DNA of 64,000 nucleotides, taken from contig CM037861.1 in the NCBI GenBank assembly GCA_021292105.1, positions 53,532,920 to 53,596,919 on the forward strand. The letters run 5' to 3'. Within the stretch, counting starts at the first letter, position 1, and each line of letters begins with the position of its first letter. The notes under the pieces are model-generated. The model did no database searches, had not been told where the DNA came from, and worked only from the letters and a program-made list of their open reading frames with translations. The translations under genes were made by a program, and so were the position numbers. Positions 35,301 through 48,440 of the stretch are shown piece by piece. This DNA comes from Anadara kagoshimensis (lineage: Eukaryota; Mollusca; Bivalvia; Arcoida; Arcidae).

Positions 35301-38300
35301 TCTAGAGCAAGACAAGGATTTTATATCATCGGAAATATAGACCTTCTGGCCTATAACAGTTCCCTTTGGGCAAGTATAGAATCTACTCTGAAGGAAAAGC
35401 AAGCCATTGGTCCAAAATTGAGGTTACGCTGCCAAAATCACAGGGAAAAAGTTACTGAAGTCTCAAAAGCAGAAGATTTTGCTCTTTGCCGGGGTGGAGG
35501 TTGTGATAAATTTTGTGATGCAAGATTGAAGTGTGGGCATGCTTGTAAGAAGACATGTCATATTGCTGATAAAAATCACACTTTACATAGATGTACAGAA
35601 ATATGTGGAAAAACAACATGCCCTGCTGGACATACGTGCAAGAAGAAATGTTTTCAAGAATGCGGCCAATGTACTGAACCCGTTCTAAAGATACACCCTG
35701 TTTGTGGTCACAGCCAAACTATGCCGTGTCATACGGATCCACACCTGTTTAATTGTCAAGATGTATGTAGAAAACGTTTACCGTGTGGACATGAATGCCA
35801 AGGTGTTTGTGGTACTTGTTTCAAGGAGCATAAACATAAGACTTGTAAAACCCTATGTAGAAGGAAATTATCGTGTGGTCATATTGAGGACATGGAATGT
35901 TATATGGCTGTCGAAAGCTATAAATGCTCACAACAATGCGACTACACTCTAGACTGTGGACACAAATGCAGGGGGACTTGTGGAGATTGCTTTGGCGGGG
36001 CATTTCATGTTCCATGTCAGGAGAAATGCAAAACAACATTAATTTGTGGACATATTTGCAATCAGAGTTGTGGAAAGCCATGTCAGACCTGTCCTAAAGC
36101 ATGCCAAGTCAGTTGCCAACACAGCAAATGTAAAGACAAATGCGGATTTCCATGTCCAGGGTGCAAAGAGAAATGTGACTACATATGCAAGCATTACTCT
36201 TGCTCTAAATTATGTGGCGAACTCTGCAACAGGTTGCCGTGTAGTAACACATGCCCAGAGAAACTTCCTTGTAAACATAAATGCATGGGGCTATGTGGAG
36301 AACGTTGTCCATCTGTATGTTTCATATGTGATTCATCAAAAGCGAAGACAATTTACCCATATTGTACGGAAAATACAACATTTGTAGTTTTAGAAGATTG
36401 TAGACATATTTTTGAAAGTACATCCTTTGACGATTGGATATTTGAAAGAGATACTGGTAAAGGAGTGTTTATAGAAATGTTACGATGTCCTCAGTGCAGT
36501 AAACCTATTACAAACAGTAAAAGGTACGGGAGGTTTATCAACACGATGAAGGAAAGCGTAGACAAAATAAAGTCAAATCTGAACATAAATAGTAGCAATT
36601 TTGCTCGACAGAAATTGAAAATTACAACACGTTTACGGGAAGGGAAACGACTAGATCAAACCTTCATTGATACAGTTTTGTCATGTCTAGAGGATCAAAT
36701 ACATTTACCAATGGAAAATTTTGACTGCCTTGAAAACCAAATTATCTTCCTTAGTTGGCTTGGCGATATATCTGAGGTTTTAGACCAGAACAGTAAATTG
36801 AGCTTACAACAACCGTATGAAGTGAAAGAAATGCACACATGTCTGAGCAAAGTAAGAAGCTGGGTTCTAAATATGCGGGTTAAACCGAACAGAACGTCTT
36901 CATTTAAATCATTACCCAGGAAATACTTCACAGTTCTCGAATTAGACGAGATCAGTTATGAAATTCTTAGGATAGATTTTATTGTACAAGTTTTACTGTT
37001 GCTGCAACATGGTACCGGAAGTACGTGGATGGATAGCGCTACCAAGGGCGATATCTTGGAGACTTTACAAAACATGATTGACACAAAGAAATTTTGTGAT
37101 AGTGATATGCTTCTATGGACTTATAAACACAGACGTTTATTACAAACAGCCGGATCCCCAAAAAACCCTTGTTTCAAGCTGCCAACTAGAGCAAAACTGG
37201 TACAAAGCAGAACATTTGTTGAAAGAAAATGGTGCAAATGTTCCTGTGGTAAGTGTTACTTAGTAGTAATATTTGTACAAATGAACGTATCGCCTGATGT
37301 ATTCAATTAAAATTAGATAGTGAATTTATATATTTGACACACATTATAATAAAAAACAAACATACTAATCCATTTCCGAATCACAATCCAGAAGCAAAGT
37401 AAAAACTTTGGAACTGACAAGTTAAGTTAGACACGTGAACTTCCACCAGGGAAGTGAGGTTGGGTGCTCCGGAAGGGTAAGCACCTCCCGTTTAGCTAGC
37501 TACACCCGCCACGTGTGTAATCAAAATTGTGTGAAAGGAACATGGAACTACGAGACGTCAAATATATCACAGGGAATCCTGGACAAAGAGACATCAAACT
37601 TATCAACAATACTGTGATGACGGCCATAAGACTTTTTGAGGGCCTTGATAAGCCTAGGCTTGCAATATCCCTGAGTCAACAATTTATTTGCAAGCAGCCT
37701 ACTTCGTTGTACAAAGTCCCCGTAGTGTGAACAAGAGACAGAACGTCATCTATATATCTGTATGTTGAGTTGAATGATTTGGCGACAGTTTTCTCTCCAG
37801 ATTTAACAAAGTTCTGCATAAATTCTACTTCGTAAGAATAAAGAAACAAATCAGCAAGCAATGGTGCACAGTTTGTACCCATTGGTATACCGATTGTTTG
37901 CTGAAAAACTATATTACCAAACACAACAAATATGTTATCTATCAAAAACTCCAACATTTTGTTGATGGTATCTTCAGTATATTTTTGTTTGGAATCCGTA
38001 TGGTGCTTGACAAAATAACCAGAATCCCTGTTCAACACCAGATATTTGTATCTTGGGTTACCGTTTTTGTAGAAGAAAGACAAGTGAATAATTTCTTTAA
38101 GACGTTCTTTCAATTTAGAATGAGGGATTGTGGTGTATAGTGTATAACTTACAGAACACAATTTCCAATTATGTGTTACATATCTGTGGTACGGAAATAA
38201 ACTCCCTACTATAGGTGCAATGGGCAAAAAAGTTGAACAGACGTATGGTGAAAATGAAGCGAACTTATGCTTATGCTATGCGGCATTTATGCAAAGTGCA

Positions 38301-41300
38301 CAGTCTTCATTCAAGTTATTTCTCAATAGACCGAACAAAAATTAAAGTCAATGCTTATTAAATAATATAATTAAAATAGACCATACTTATCTATTTATTT
38401 TTTTGTAGGATACATCTATAAGTTGAAAAAGGTACATCCACCTGGTGAACCATGTCAAATAAACTGCAATGCTTGTCAAAATGATGTTAATATTATCTCT
38501 ATTAACGAAGTGCCGTTTGTTATAAAGAAGAACAATGAAGATGAATTAGAAGAAAAATCTGGCGCAAATAAAGAAATAGTCAAAAAGGAACTGAACTGGA
38601 AAACTGTGAAACAAACTTCAGAAAATAATGATAGAAAAGGGAATTTGGCGTCAAGATGGAGGTCTGTGGATAATGAAGTCGATCTTAGTGCGATAGAAAG
38701 TATTAATAAAGATGGCGTCAGAAACGAAAGTAGAAAAAATAAATCACAGACGATGGAAACAAATGCATCGAATAAACAAATATATGAATGGAAAACAGTA
38801 GAGAAAGACAAAAATGAAGAAACAATAAAAACTGAAACACAAAGGATACCATCAAATATAGCACACAACGCTGATGATATTATAAACAGCCGGAGATGGG
38901 TTACCGTTCGACAGACTTCGGTGGATGAAATTGAACAGGAACGCGACAGGATGGGGCAGAGAAGTGATGTACTTTGGCCAACAAGTACATCATCGATATC
39001 ATTAAATAGCAGAACAGAGAAAGCTAATAGAACAGAAAACAGGTGGATTACAGTAAATCAAAATAACAAAGATAACGATAACAATTTAACTCGAAAAACA
39101 AAAGAAAATGAAGATAAATTAAGAAACACGTTTGTATCCGACATGACAGCCGAATATGAAAACGCATTTACTATTAAAGACAATAAAGATGTTAGACCAA
39201 AAATGCCAAAAACAGAAAATTATGATACAAGTGTAAGGGGAATTTACAAAGAAAAAAGAAATGATGGAAACTTAGACACACAGTCCAGCGTCAAGAGTTC
39301 TGATAGACAATCATATGACAGTGATGCCAAGCCAAAAATCCCCCCAAAACCACAACGTTATACGGACAGTGTCCAGTCAAACTTTATGGAGGATTCAATT
39401 AGTAGTATCAGAAGACTGAAAGAGGAAACGGACACTACAAGGGAATGGGCAAGATGTATAAATGGTAATTTTTTTAACTAATATCACAGTACTATGTTTT
39501 TCTATACATATTGCAATTATTGTCTGCGGTAGTGTTTTTAAATAGTATAATATCGTCTCTTGATTACACCTTTTCTGAATAGTTTGCATATACATGTATC
39601 GATAAATGTTTGTTGATGATACACTGAAAATCTATTTTAGGACATTTGTATATGAAAAACCATCAAAATCCAAGCGACTGTCCTAAATGTAATGTCCCCA
39701 GTCGAGGGACACGATCAGAAGAGCCAACCGACAAATTACACAGAGAATCTTTAATGAAGAACCCCCAAACAACATCGGAGATATCTGTTAAAAACACTGA
39801 ACGGCCAGACATACCTTTCCATATTTCAAGGATAGTTGACAGAATGGAGGAACAACGTGAAAGCAGCGGAGTTTACAAATGCAGAAACGGTTAGTCTTAA
39901 AACAAGTTTGGCATAATCTTGTACAATAAACTAGTAACAATTTTAACCATATTTGAAAAATATAGTGATACATAATTATTCGAAGCATATACCACTCTCG
40001 ATATTATCCTAGACAAATTGTAGCTACAGGATTTATGTTTCTAAAACATTTCAACCAAACATGTCAATTTGATAATTTTATAAGTCGTATTTCTTTCATT
40101 CTAGGACATGCTTTTGCAATGAATTCCGAATTTGTAAAAGGTTTAGGTTTTAAATGTACAGATTGCGGCAGAAATTTATATCCAAAGGAAGTTTTAGAAC
40201 GAATTCAACAAACAAAGAACAGTAGCAGTGAACCGATCAAACCGGACTTGCGACATTCCTCGGATGTAAACGTCCAATATCGTCAAAACAAATCACCTGT
40301 TGCCGATACACTTAAATACACGCAGATGGCAAACCAATCAGGTCAAAGTGAAGACAATTTTGTAAAACGAGTTTTTGAACAACCTAATAATACATCTGAA
40401 GGTCAAACGACAGAAAAGGATGACAGTGGCAAAAAGAAGGTTGTTTATATGTGGTTCAGGTGTAGCAAAGGTAAGCATCTTGTACCAACATTTTAAATCT
40501 CATCATCCAGTTATGTATGACTGTGAATAATTTGCACATTAACACTTGATAGTTATTTAAATACCGATATAACATTAATTGGCATAAAATTACATGGAGT
40601 ACCAAAGTGTGCAAAAGCAGCTAAGTTAGTGTTTTACCATATCTATGATCCTATTAAAACCTAAAGCCATGAGTATGAATTTTCCCTGAACACCTTCTAA
40701 ATGTTGGCTGTATATAAATTTGTAACTGTTTTATTAAATGTATTTATGTAATTTGACTACAGGTTACCTATACAGCGTTGTTGGTGCAATTTGTGTTAAA
40801 TAAGTAAAATAATTTTTAGATGTGCATTTTGGGGCACTGATTGTAAAACAAAATGGTTTGGACCTTTCAATTGTATTTTGAACAACAATCTTGACACCAT
40901 TTCGTTATTGGTCCAGGTCTGTTGGGAGTTGAGTGATATCTATTTATATGCTGGCTTTAAATTCAAAGGAAGACGTGGTGAAGGCATTTGGAGTGACAGT
41001 GGCGTTGCCCCTTAGTCTGAACACCTTCCCTTCTTGCCTAATTTTGCAACTCTGTGCACAAGTCGAAGGAGCTAAATTGAAAATCGATCCTTACTAAACG
41101 AATTATAGTATAAATGTAAAAATACCAGATGAAAACCCTTTAGGTTTTACTGCAAAACATTTGATGTCTCTGTTTCCAGGATTGCCCTGGATATATTTGA
41201 CGTCCCATAGTTCCTTTCACACAATTATGATTACATACGTGTCGGGTGTAGCTAGCTTAACAGGAGGTGCTTACCCTTTCGAAACACCCGGCCTCACTTC

Positions 41301-41574
41301 TCTGGTGGAAGTTCACGTGTCTAACCTGACTTGTCAGTTCCAAAGTTTTTACTTTGCTTTTGGATTGTGATTCCGCCATGGATAAGTATGTTTGTTTCTT
41401 AATAATGTAGGTTTCTCCACATTGCATTTAGACTTTAGTTAATTGTTTTATATACCCGTGCTATTGAAAGTTTTTGTTTTGTTAACAGGTCATTTGTATA
41501 ATAGAGAGCGAGGGGACCCTGATCAAGATGTCTGCACTAAATGTGGAGAGAAAGAAGGAAAATCACTGGTATAA
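29091..41574 (+). CDS. ZNFX1: ZNFX1-like SF1 helicase with NFX1 fingers and RZ tail; frame breaks in main exon
   Basis: Exons: 29091-29254, 30177-30274, 31343-37248, 38409-39464, 39641-39889, 40105-40470, 41489-41574; splice phases agree throughout. No start codon is visible, so the 5' end is missing. The large exon encodes an RG-rich linker, an armadillo-like segment, and a UPF1-like helicase: QGPPGTGKTHIG (33116-), CYTNHALDQFLEG, VEEAAEVLE (34658-), LIGDHKQLRP (34730-), QHRMRPE, VALSRARQGFYIIGN (35293-). About ten NFX1-type Cys/His repeats follow (35510-36330), then a RING-like block (LEDCRHIFE ... LRCPQCSKPI). Alignment to human ZNFX1 from memory is strong. Frame changes occur near 31575, 34500, 34705, 35025 and 35180 without nonsense mutations elsewhere: recent pseudogene or assembly indels. 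Family role: RNA sensing and small-RNA or antiviral defence. Confidence 0.9.
29265..29339. repeat. (CA)n(GA)n microsatellite
   Basis: A short CA run followed by about 31 GA dinucleotides, starting ten bases after the donor of the 29091-29254 exon. Confidence 0.95.
29630..29835 (+). mobile_element. tRNA-headed SINE
   Basis: Head GGTCTCGGATGGCTCGATGG with box-B-like TTTTGAATCTCACTC. The body AAAGTTTGTAAATTCGCTTG and ACTATTCCGGAACGGATCG follows the 4135 family. Intronic in the ZNFX1-like gene. Confidence 0.65.
30410..30765 (+). mobile_element. tRNA-headed SINE, well preserved
   Basis: Head GTAGTTCAGTTGGTAGGGTG (box A) and GTGGGTTCGTAACCCGG (box B with a tRNA-like T-arm). The right end is a short tandem tail AACCAATCAATCAATCC. 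The best-preserved SINE in the window and a reference for the copy at 17689. Intronic in the ZNFX1-like gene. Confidence 0.85.
37365..38230 (-). mobile_element. Penelope-like retroelement fragment
   Basis: Minus strand: a broken piece of reverse transcriptase (GIPMGTNCAPLLADLFLYSY and YRYIDD regions) followed by the terminal repeat block seen at 5805 and elsewhere. It fills most of the intron between the large ZNFX1 exon and the next. Several breaks; it looks old and inactive. Confidence 0.85.
41195..41400 (+). mobile_element. Solo Penelope-type terminal repeat
   Basis: GTGTAGCTAGCTTAACAGGA, GGTGCTTACCC, CGGCCTCACTTC, and CATGGATAAGTATGTTTG. It lies in the last intron of the ZNFX1-like gene, about 90 bases before the final exon. 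Confidence 0.7.
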
Positions 41575-41579
41575 ATAAA
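41574..41579 (+). terminator. Poly(A) signal candidate for the ZNFX1-like gene
   Basis: AATAAA begins at the last base of the TAA stop, which would give an extremely short 3' UTR. Other AATAAA hexamers downstream are possible alternatives. Confidence 0.4.
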
Positions 41580-44500
41580 CATGCAGTTATTTTACACATA
41601 TCAGATAGGGTTTATGAATTTATTTCAATAGTGTCGTGCCTTTTTGTTTTTTTGTGATTTTTAATTCAGGCAAGATTGTATAGTATGTAAATAGCATGTC
41701 GAAAGACACATTTATGGCATTATTTTGAAAAGAAAATTAATTATCATATAATAAACATGGTGTTAGTCATGGTGAAAAGAGGAACATTTGAGATTAATAC
41801 GGATAAAACAACACACACATTAGTTTGGTATTTTGTTTATTACGTTTACGTTATGATTTTATGTGGATGCCGAAATTATTATTTTTTTGAATGAAAAAAA
41901 TTGATAGATGTCGGAACAAATAAAATTGCTGGAAATAAATTACATTATATTACTAAACTTTATGCACATTTTAAACATCAAAATAAATAATGTTTATTGT
42001 AAACATAGAAAAAGAACTTCGATGAGTGTGTGGGAGTAATATTAATGTATGTTTTGGAATTATTAAAATAATTTTTAAATGTTTTATAAAAAAAATTGTT
42101 GAAAGTCACATACTGAAATTAAAACTGTTGTTAAACGTTGTTTGCCTTTGTGGTTATACAAAGTGTACACTAAAGTACATGTGTAGAAAACATTTTCATA
42201 ACTCTTATTTTGGTCATATATCCTTTTTAATCTAAGCATGAAGTCACGCTTTGTACCAATATGTTTCACAACAATTGCAAGACTTTAGAATACAAGTTTT
42301 CATTTATTATTCAAAGAAATAAAGAACATATACTTTAACGTGACTGTTATAAAACGATACATATGGACATTTAAAAACTAGAGTGTAGAAAACATTTTAA
42401 GAACTTGTATTTTAGCAAAATATATATTTGTACAAGCCGCCTTGTATCAGTATTGTTTTCAAAAATTCTACCAGAATAGCCATATCGGATTTTTGTATTT
42501 GGAAACGAAGGTAAACAGATGCTTTATAAAGCACCTTTATTTCCTTAATTTAAGTACATTTTGTAGTTATTTTTTAACCTTTTAATAAATGTAGTAATAT
42601 ATGCTTATTAATTGTGATTCCATCAACCATGGTCATAGTACTACTTTTAATTTATCTGTGGAAAAATGAGTCCAAACTTAACATATATTATTTAAATAAA
42701 GAGTATTTTGTAATTTTAATCTCTTGTATTATTATGCATTTTATCATGTAATTTGTCTGTATATATTTTAATTTTTAAAATTAGTGTGCTTGAACAAAGA
42801 TAACAATTTCATGTAGCTATAAAGTTTTATGATTTACTAGTAAATATTTTTTTAAAAAAGCACAGCATAAACATAAAGGCACCATTGTTAACACGGGATT
42901 TTAATATTTAAAATGTTCTCTCCTTAAGTTGTTTATCTCTTTTTGTTCAACATATATTAGCTTTACATACGGTTAGTGAATATTGATACTCCAGTTTTAA
43001 ATCAATCTTTAGCTACGGTTTCCTTATCTTAATCCTAGCAAATTTGAAATCTTCATAATTTTGTTATTTTTAGATAAAGTAATTTCAGTGAAATAAATGA
43101 TTCAGAAAAGTTCTGAAAACCTGAATGTTTTGAATGTTTACGAAAAGCAAATGATAATAAATGTTGATAATTTTGATTGAATGTATGTTTTTTATATTAA
43201 GAATAGAATTATTTTTTTCTTAAAATGCTTTAAGCACCCGACCTTAATAATTGGTAATGTGTGCTGTTTTTATGTGCTGTTATAATTAACGTGAATCAAA
43301 TATTACATGGTATGGAGAAATATGAAGTTAAATTTGATACGGATGTGATTTAAACAATGGAGAACTATCTGTTCTTGCTACATTATGCAACTTATTTTCG
43401 TTTTGTGAAAACGAGTGAATCGTGTCTAAAATCATCATTTGAAACACACAAATACCAATGAGACAAATGGGAAAATAAAGTGAATTCAACAAGGAAATGA
43501 GAGTCGACTTGATATGGAGTTTCCACAGTGCAAAGGCTTACGTTGGACAGGTAAAAATCCATAAAAAACATATTGCAAAATTCTCGGATTCAAAGAGCAT
43601 TTGAACAATGTTTGTTGAGTATGTTAAATGTGACAAAGAACACCATTCAGTGTAACGTCTATTTAATCATGTTGTGTGTTCTATCACTTTCGCGTCTTTT
43701 TCTCTATTTGTGGTTTTTGATTTTATGCAATGATTTTTTGTGAATATTTGAAATATTAATATTATAAAACAACTATATGTGTATATATTGATCCTGAATG
43801 AAATCATTAATAATAAATGTGTCATCAATATTCAAAATTAAAATATCCACTAAGCCATGTCTCGATCAAACTTGTTTAGACCAACCACCTTTGTTCAATA
43901 ATTGTTCTTGAATATTTAAACTCTGAACTATGGCTGTGCACTGACATAGATGTAAATTAAATCAATGCCGGGATAGCTAGAACATATAGTTCAATTACAG
44001 GTTCCAGTTTCACAACCATTTCATAATTAGAAAATTTGAAATCTAAATAATTTTCACAGATTTTACTTTGATTTTTGAATTGTGCTTTGAACATTGATTT
44101 ATTAGTGGTTGGTTTATTGATTTTATAGGTATTCGGGTCATTTTGAAGATCGCATAAAGTTTAAAAAGTTTCATTTTTTTATTTTCAAAATGTTAATTCA
44201 CGTTTCCGAAAAAGATTGCGAAAGTTTTAAATATTTAAGAAGAGAAATCATAAGCAAGACATTATGGTAAAACTGGGGGCAGATCTGTTTTGACTGTGGA
44301 AAAATAATTTGTCTTGCTAATATATGCCACTTATGCAAAATTACAAATGGAAATACATCATATGATTATTTCCAAAAACTGGTGTATTTCATATTAAATG
44401 CAAAAGAAACCTCATTATAACCACATTCATTGTTAAACTAACTATTGTATATCTGCCCGTTTCTCTTTTTATGTACGTTTTGGTTTCTTTTCTTGTATTT

Positions 44501-46690
44501 AGTACAAACCTACTCCAGTTATAGTAAACAGAGCACGGATTCTATATAACCTTTTGATTTAAATTTCAGAAAGTATTATTTATAGATTTGTTTCTTAAAA
44601 ATTACACTATCACTATTATTACATTGTTCTCTTTATTATTACGATTTGAATAGTTAGCCAAAGCTTTATGAAGATGGCAATACGAACTAATCAACCGTAA
44701 TCAGAATTCCTTACGTATACCTTATAATTTTATTATTTATTATAATGTTTTAATTTGGTGACATAAATACAATTATAATGACCAAATTTTATAAATTTTA
44801 ATTAACTTCATTGCAAATACTTAAATACTAAACGAAGAGCTGTGTATACAATAAGACGTATTATAAGATATATATTATATCAACATAAAACGTTTACTAA
44901 TCAACAATACCCAAGAATACCTTGTTTTATACATATAACTTATTAACTGCATTTTATTTCACCATAAAACGTTTGAACTATCTCTTACTATTAATTGTCT
45001 ATTATAAATATATTTTACCACAATAAAAATAGGCAAATCATGCTTTGGGCACCAAACGATGAATAAGGAAAAATAATGCAGATTAAGCAGTTTAATTTTA
45101 AATAGGAAATGTCGAGTTTGATAATGGTTTCGTTTTAATTACGCAAACAACTAGTTATAGTTTATTTGAGGCTGGGTTTACAACCGCCTGTACTTACAAA
45201 TTACTGTGTATATATACCTTATATATCAAAAACAAATTTACCAATCTATTTCTTTTACTAAACATATATATGTCATTATGGTAGAGTGTTTATAATATGT
45301 CTTTTATCCTCCTTGTTATTTGTTTTTTAATTTTTAACCTTAGAAAACCCTGTCGTTATCAGGTACATACCTTAGTGCATTTTCTAAATTTTCCCAAAGT
45401 AATTTTTTTCATTTCCGCAATCATTATTTTTTCCGGTTCAAACACTAGTAATTAACTAGAATAAATATGAGTTGGGTATAACTTTTAGGTCAATTCTGAA
45501 TTCAAAAGATTATCACCTTATTATTCTATTCATTTTGTTTTGTTTTAACATTCAATTTTAAAAATCCCACTTTCACGTCCAGATGGTGAGCAAAGAGAAA
45601 CCGATTAAAACCTGGACAAATGAAGGTGTAAGCAAAAAAGTAAACTGCGAAAAAATAAAAACATCTTTTCTTGCAAAATAAATATTTTTTAGCAAAATAT
45701 CATATTAAATTGCGGAAATGGAAAGCATGGACAGGTATGTTTGTTTTTGAATTAATTAATTAATTAGAAAAAATAACATGAAAAATATAATTTTTACTTT
45801 TAAGAATGATTTGAAATAAAAAGTGAAGAGGCTACCCTGTACTGGTTTATCTATTTTATTTGGATGACTTTGTCAAGTTGTGGTCTTTTATTAATTTTTT
45901 AGATATTTATTGAAAATTTTAAATGCCAATAACATTTACAACAATGTTGATGAACGATATTTTGAAATCATTCAATTCTATGGTGTCTCAATGTTGTTTT
46001 CGTGGAGACTGGCTTACGAAATTACATGTTAACGAAATAGTACATTAATAATAAATGTATTATGTCATTTCTGACAAAACCACAAATAAGTCATCCTAAA
46101 AAATGACATTTTTCTCAGAATCGTGAAAAATTAACGAAAAAAATAATTTCACTATATAAAAACAATTTAACGTTGAGTCGATGCTCTCAATTTCAAGTGA
46201 CAAACCTCGAAATATGAATGAGTGTCTGTATATGCATTCGACACACCTCAAAAATTGCCAATTGTTGCCTCCAAATGTAAGCAACAAAACTCGGATTTTT
46301 TGCATTGTATTTACACCTAAAACTTTAAGCAACAAGCCATAATAAGTGAATAGTACCTCTAAATTTAACCGGCAAATGTTGTCTCCAAATTTTATCCACA
46401 AACCTCGAAATTTAACTGTGAATAAGTGCTCAAATTTAATTGACAAACCAGTACACTTAAAGCATTTTTATTATTTGTAGTGGCATATGCAGAGAGTTTT
46501 ATTCAATTATGTGTTAAGTTAATAAAGTACCAATAGAATTTATAAAAGATGTTTGTATTTCTTTGCACAATAATTTGCTATAACAAAATCTGTATGAAAA
46601 AGTCATGAAGATCCTTGGAACTGTGATGTTCGGAAAAAGTGAGAGTAATGCTATTTCGACCGCCTTCGTCGGAGGTTTCAAAGTTGACTG
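41580..46690. other. Long AT-rich gene-free stretch
   Basis: About 5 kb with very high AT content and no credible exon on either strand. Weak pieces of the GTTTCACAAT MITE family are seen near 43000-43075 (AGCAAATTTGAAATCTTC) and 43998-44045 (CCAGTTTCACAACCATTTC). At 46130-46460 short diverged repeats of AAATTTAA.C..CAAA(C) type create a chance minus-strand frame of 116 codons. Confidence 0.5.
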
Positions 46691-47600
46691 ACGTTATCCT
46701 GGGTTGCTCTGGATATAGTTCCATGTTCCTTTCACTTAAGAAATGACATTCTGATCATGGTATTTCAAGGGGTAATGAAAGATAGTGTGGCGCGTGCCAA
46801 ATTCAAAATGAAGGGCGAATACCATAAGCAGAAATGTCATTTCTTATATTTACAATTCTTTCTTTTAATAAATATTTTGTACCTTGGTGCTATTTATTCC
46901 ATATCTGCTCGTGTGATATAGGGTTTTTAGCCATGCGAGATCGGCGTATTTCACATGATCACGTGACCCCCTGTGCTGGACATGACGTAATATTGCGGGA
47001 AATTGATACACTTCAAGGGTCATGACCCCTATTATCTTTCAACGGGAATTGAAATACAATTGCTTCTGTATGTTTCATCGAAGAGAGATACAGTCATATT
47101 GTAAATATTCAATTTTAGTTACACACGTGACGTGATGTAACGGAAATAGTTTAGCAACAGTTATTTCGACCACCTTCGTCGGAGGTTTCAAAGTTGACTG
47201 ACGTTATCCTGGGTTGCTCTGGATATATTTGATGACCCATAGTTCCATTCACTCAATTTTGATTTCACACGTGTTTCATCGAAGAGAGATACAGCCATAT
47301 TGTAAATATTAAATTTTGATTACACACGTGACGTGATGTTACGGAAATAGTTATAGTAACAGTTATTTCGACCACCTTCGTCCGAGGTTTCAAAGTTGAC
47401 CGACATCATCCTGGATTGCCCTGGATATATTTGATGCCCCATAGTTCCATGTTCTATTCACTCAATTTTGATTTCACATGTAGCGGGCATAGCTAGCTAA
47501 CAGGAAGTGCTTACCCTTCCCTTACACCCGGTCTCATTTTCAAAAGTTTTACTTTGCTTCTGGATTTTGATTCGGACATGGATTAGTATGATTGTTTTTT
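46640..47600 (+). mobile_element. Stacked Penelope-type terminal fragments
   Basis: The block GGAGGTTTCAAAGTTGACTG appears at about 46670, 47181 and 47385 (variant), followed by CTGGATATA and TTCCATGTTC-type text. The last copy runs to the right-end landmark CATGGATTAGTATG. Tandem or nested solo ends; no coding part. Confidence 0.65.
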
Positions 47601-47784
47601 ATAATTATTATTGCATGTGTGCTTTATCTGCTACCTCAGTGGAATGATAAGTATGTGATGTTACAGAGGAAGTGAGAGTAACAGTTATTTATGACTTTGT
47701 TCAGAAATTTAATCTACTTTATAAATTGTTATTCGTGGGAAGTTTCAAACTAACATTGTAACTACCTCCTCTGTGTATCGTTTC

Positions 47785-48440
47785 AATCATAATCAAACAT
47801 ACCAATTCATGTCCAAAATCACAATACCTAAGCAAAGAAAAAGCTTTGACAACTGGCAAAAAAAGCGAAACCGTGAACTTCCACCAGAGAAGTAAGGCGT
47901 TTGAACATGGCATTTCATGATATAGAAACGGGTACAATACGATAATTTGTTCAATGAGCGTCTGGTACTCTTTGCATCCATATTAAATGTGAAAAAAACG
48001 CCAATCAAGTCCGTTTTATAACATCATTTTGTCGTTATTTGGTTCATTTCTCTTATTTTTGTTTTTTAAAGCAATGAATAAAGGACTTAAGATGGTTGGT
48101 GAAGATCCATGTAGATCCACTCTGGTACTCTTAAGTAATTATTACAATCAGAAATCCTTGATGTAACATAGGAAAGATGAGTAACAATTATTTATCACTG
48201 CGTTTGGAAACTTGAACGGTTTAACTGACAATGTAACTGTCTCTGTATGTCGTTTTGTGTGTGACATGAGAAATTGTAATATAGAAAAGTGTAGAATATG
48301 ATAATTTGTGCAGAAATGTTTGTTTGGTACTCTTTGTTTTATATTAAAAGTGAAAAAAGCATTAATCAGCATAAAGTTTTTTGCCTTTTGGATTGAGATT
48401 TACGCATGGGTTGGTATGTTTATTTTTGATTTATGATATT
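47785..48440. mobile_element. Worn Penelope-type terminal fragments
   Basis: Minus-oriented piece at about 47795-47905 (CATACCAATTCATGTCC, AACTTCCACCAGAGAAG) and a plus-oriented right end at about 48370-48430 (GCATGGGTTGGTATGTTTAT). The stretch between is featureless. Confidence 0.5.

Larger units (their letters stand above)
37230..41574 (+). other. Four RZ-like zinc modules with identical intron position
   Basis: Modules: (1) WCKCSCG/YIYKL..CQINCNAC, 37230-37248 + 38409-38492; (2) WARCING/HLYMK..CPKC, 39441-39464 + 39641-39686; (3) YKCRNG/HAFAM..CTDC, 39871-39889 + 40105-40165; (4) WFRCSKG/HLYNR..CTKC, 40450-40470 + 41489-41545. Each matches the RZ pattern W-x-[KR]-C-x2-G-H-x-[YF]...C-x2-C found once at the human ZNFX1 C-terminus (FKCRNGHIY..CPDC, from memory). 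Each is cut after the first base of the glycine codon (phase 1). Module 1 has Tyr in place of the usual His. Confidence 0.85.

Noticed and set aside
35704-36387. Plus-strand frames of 82 and 113 codons within the zinc-finger region
   Set aside because: Out-of-frame readings of the Cys-rich NFX1 repeats.
38476-38868. 130-codon minus-strand frame rich in Phe/Ser/Leu
   Set aside because: Reverse shadow of the Asn/Lys/Glu-rich linker exon.
46096-46446. 116-codon minus-strand frame
   Set aside because: Built from short diverged AAATTTAA-type repeats; no domain, no splice context.
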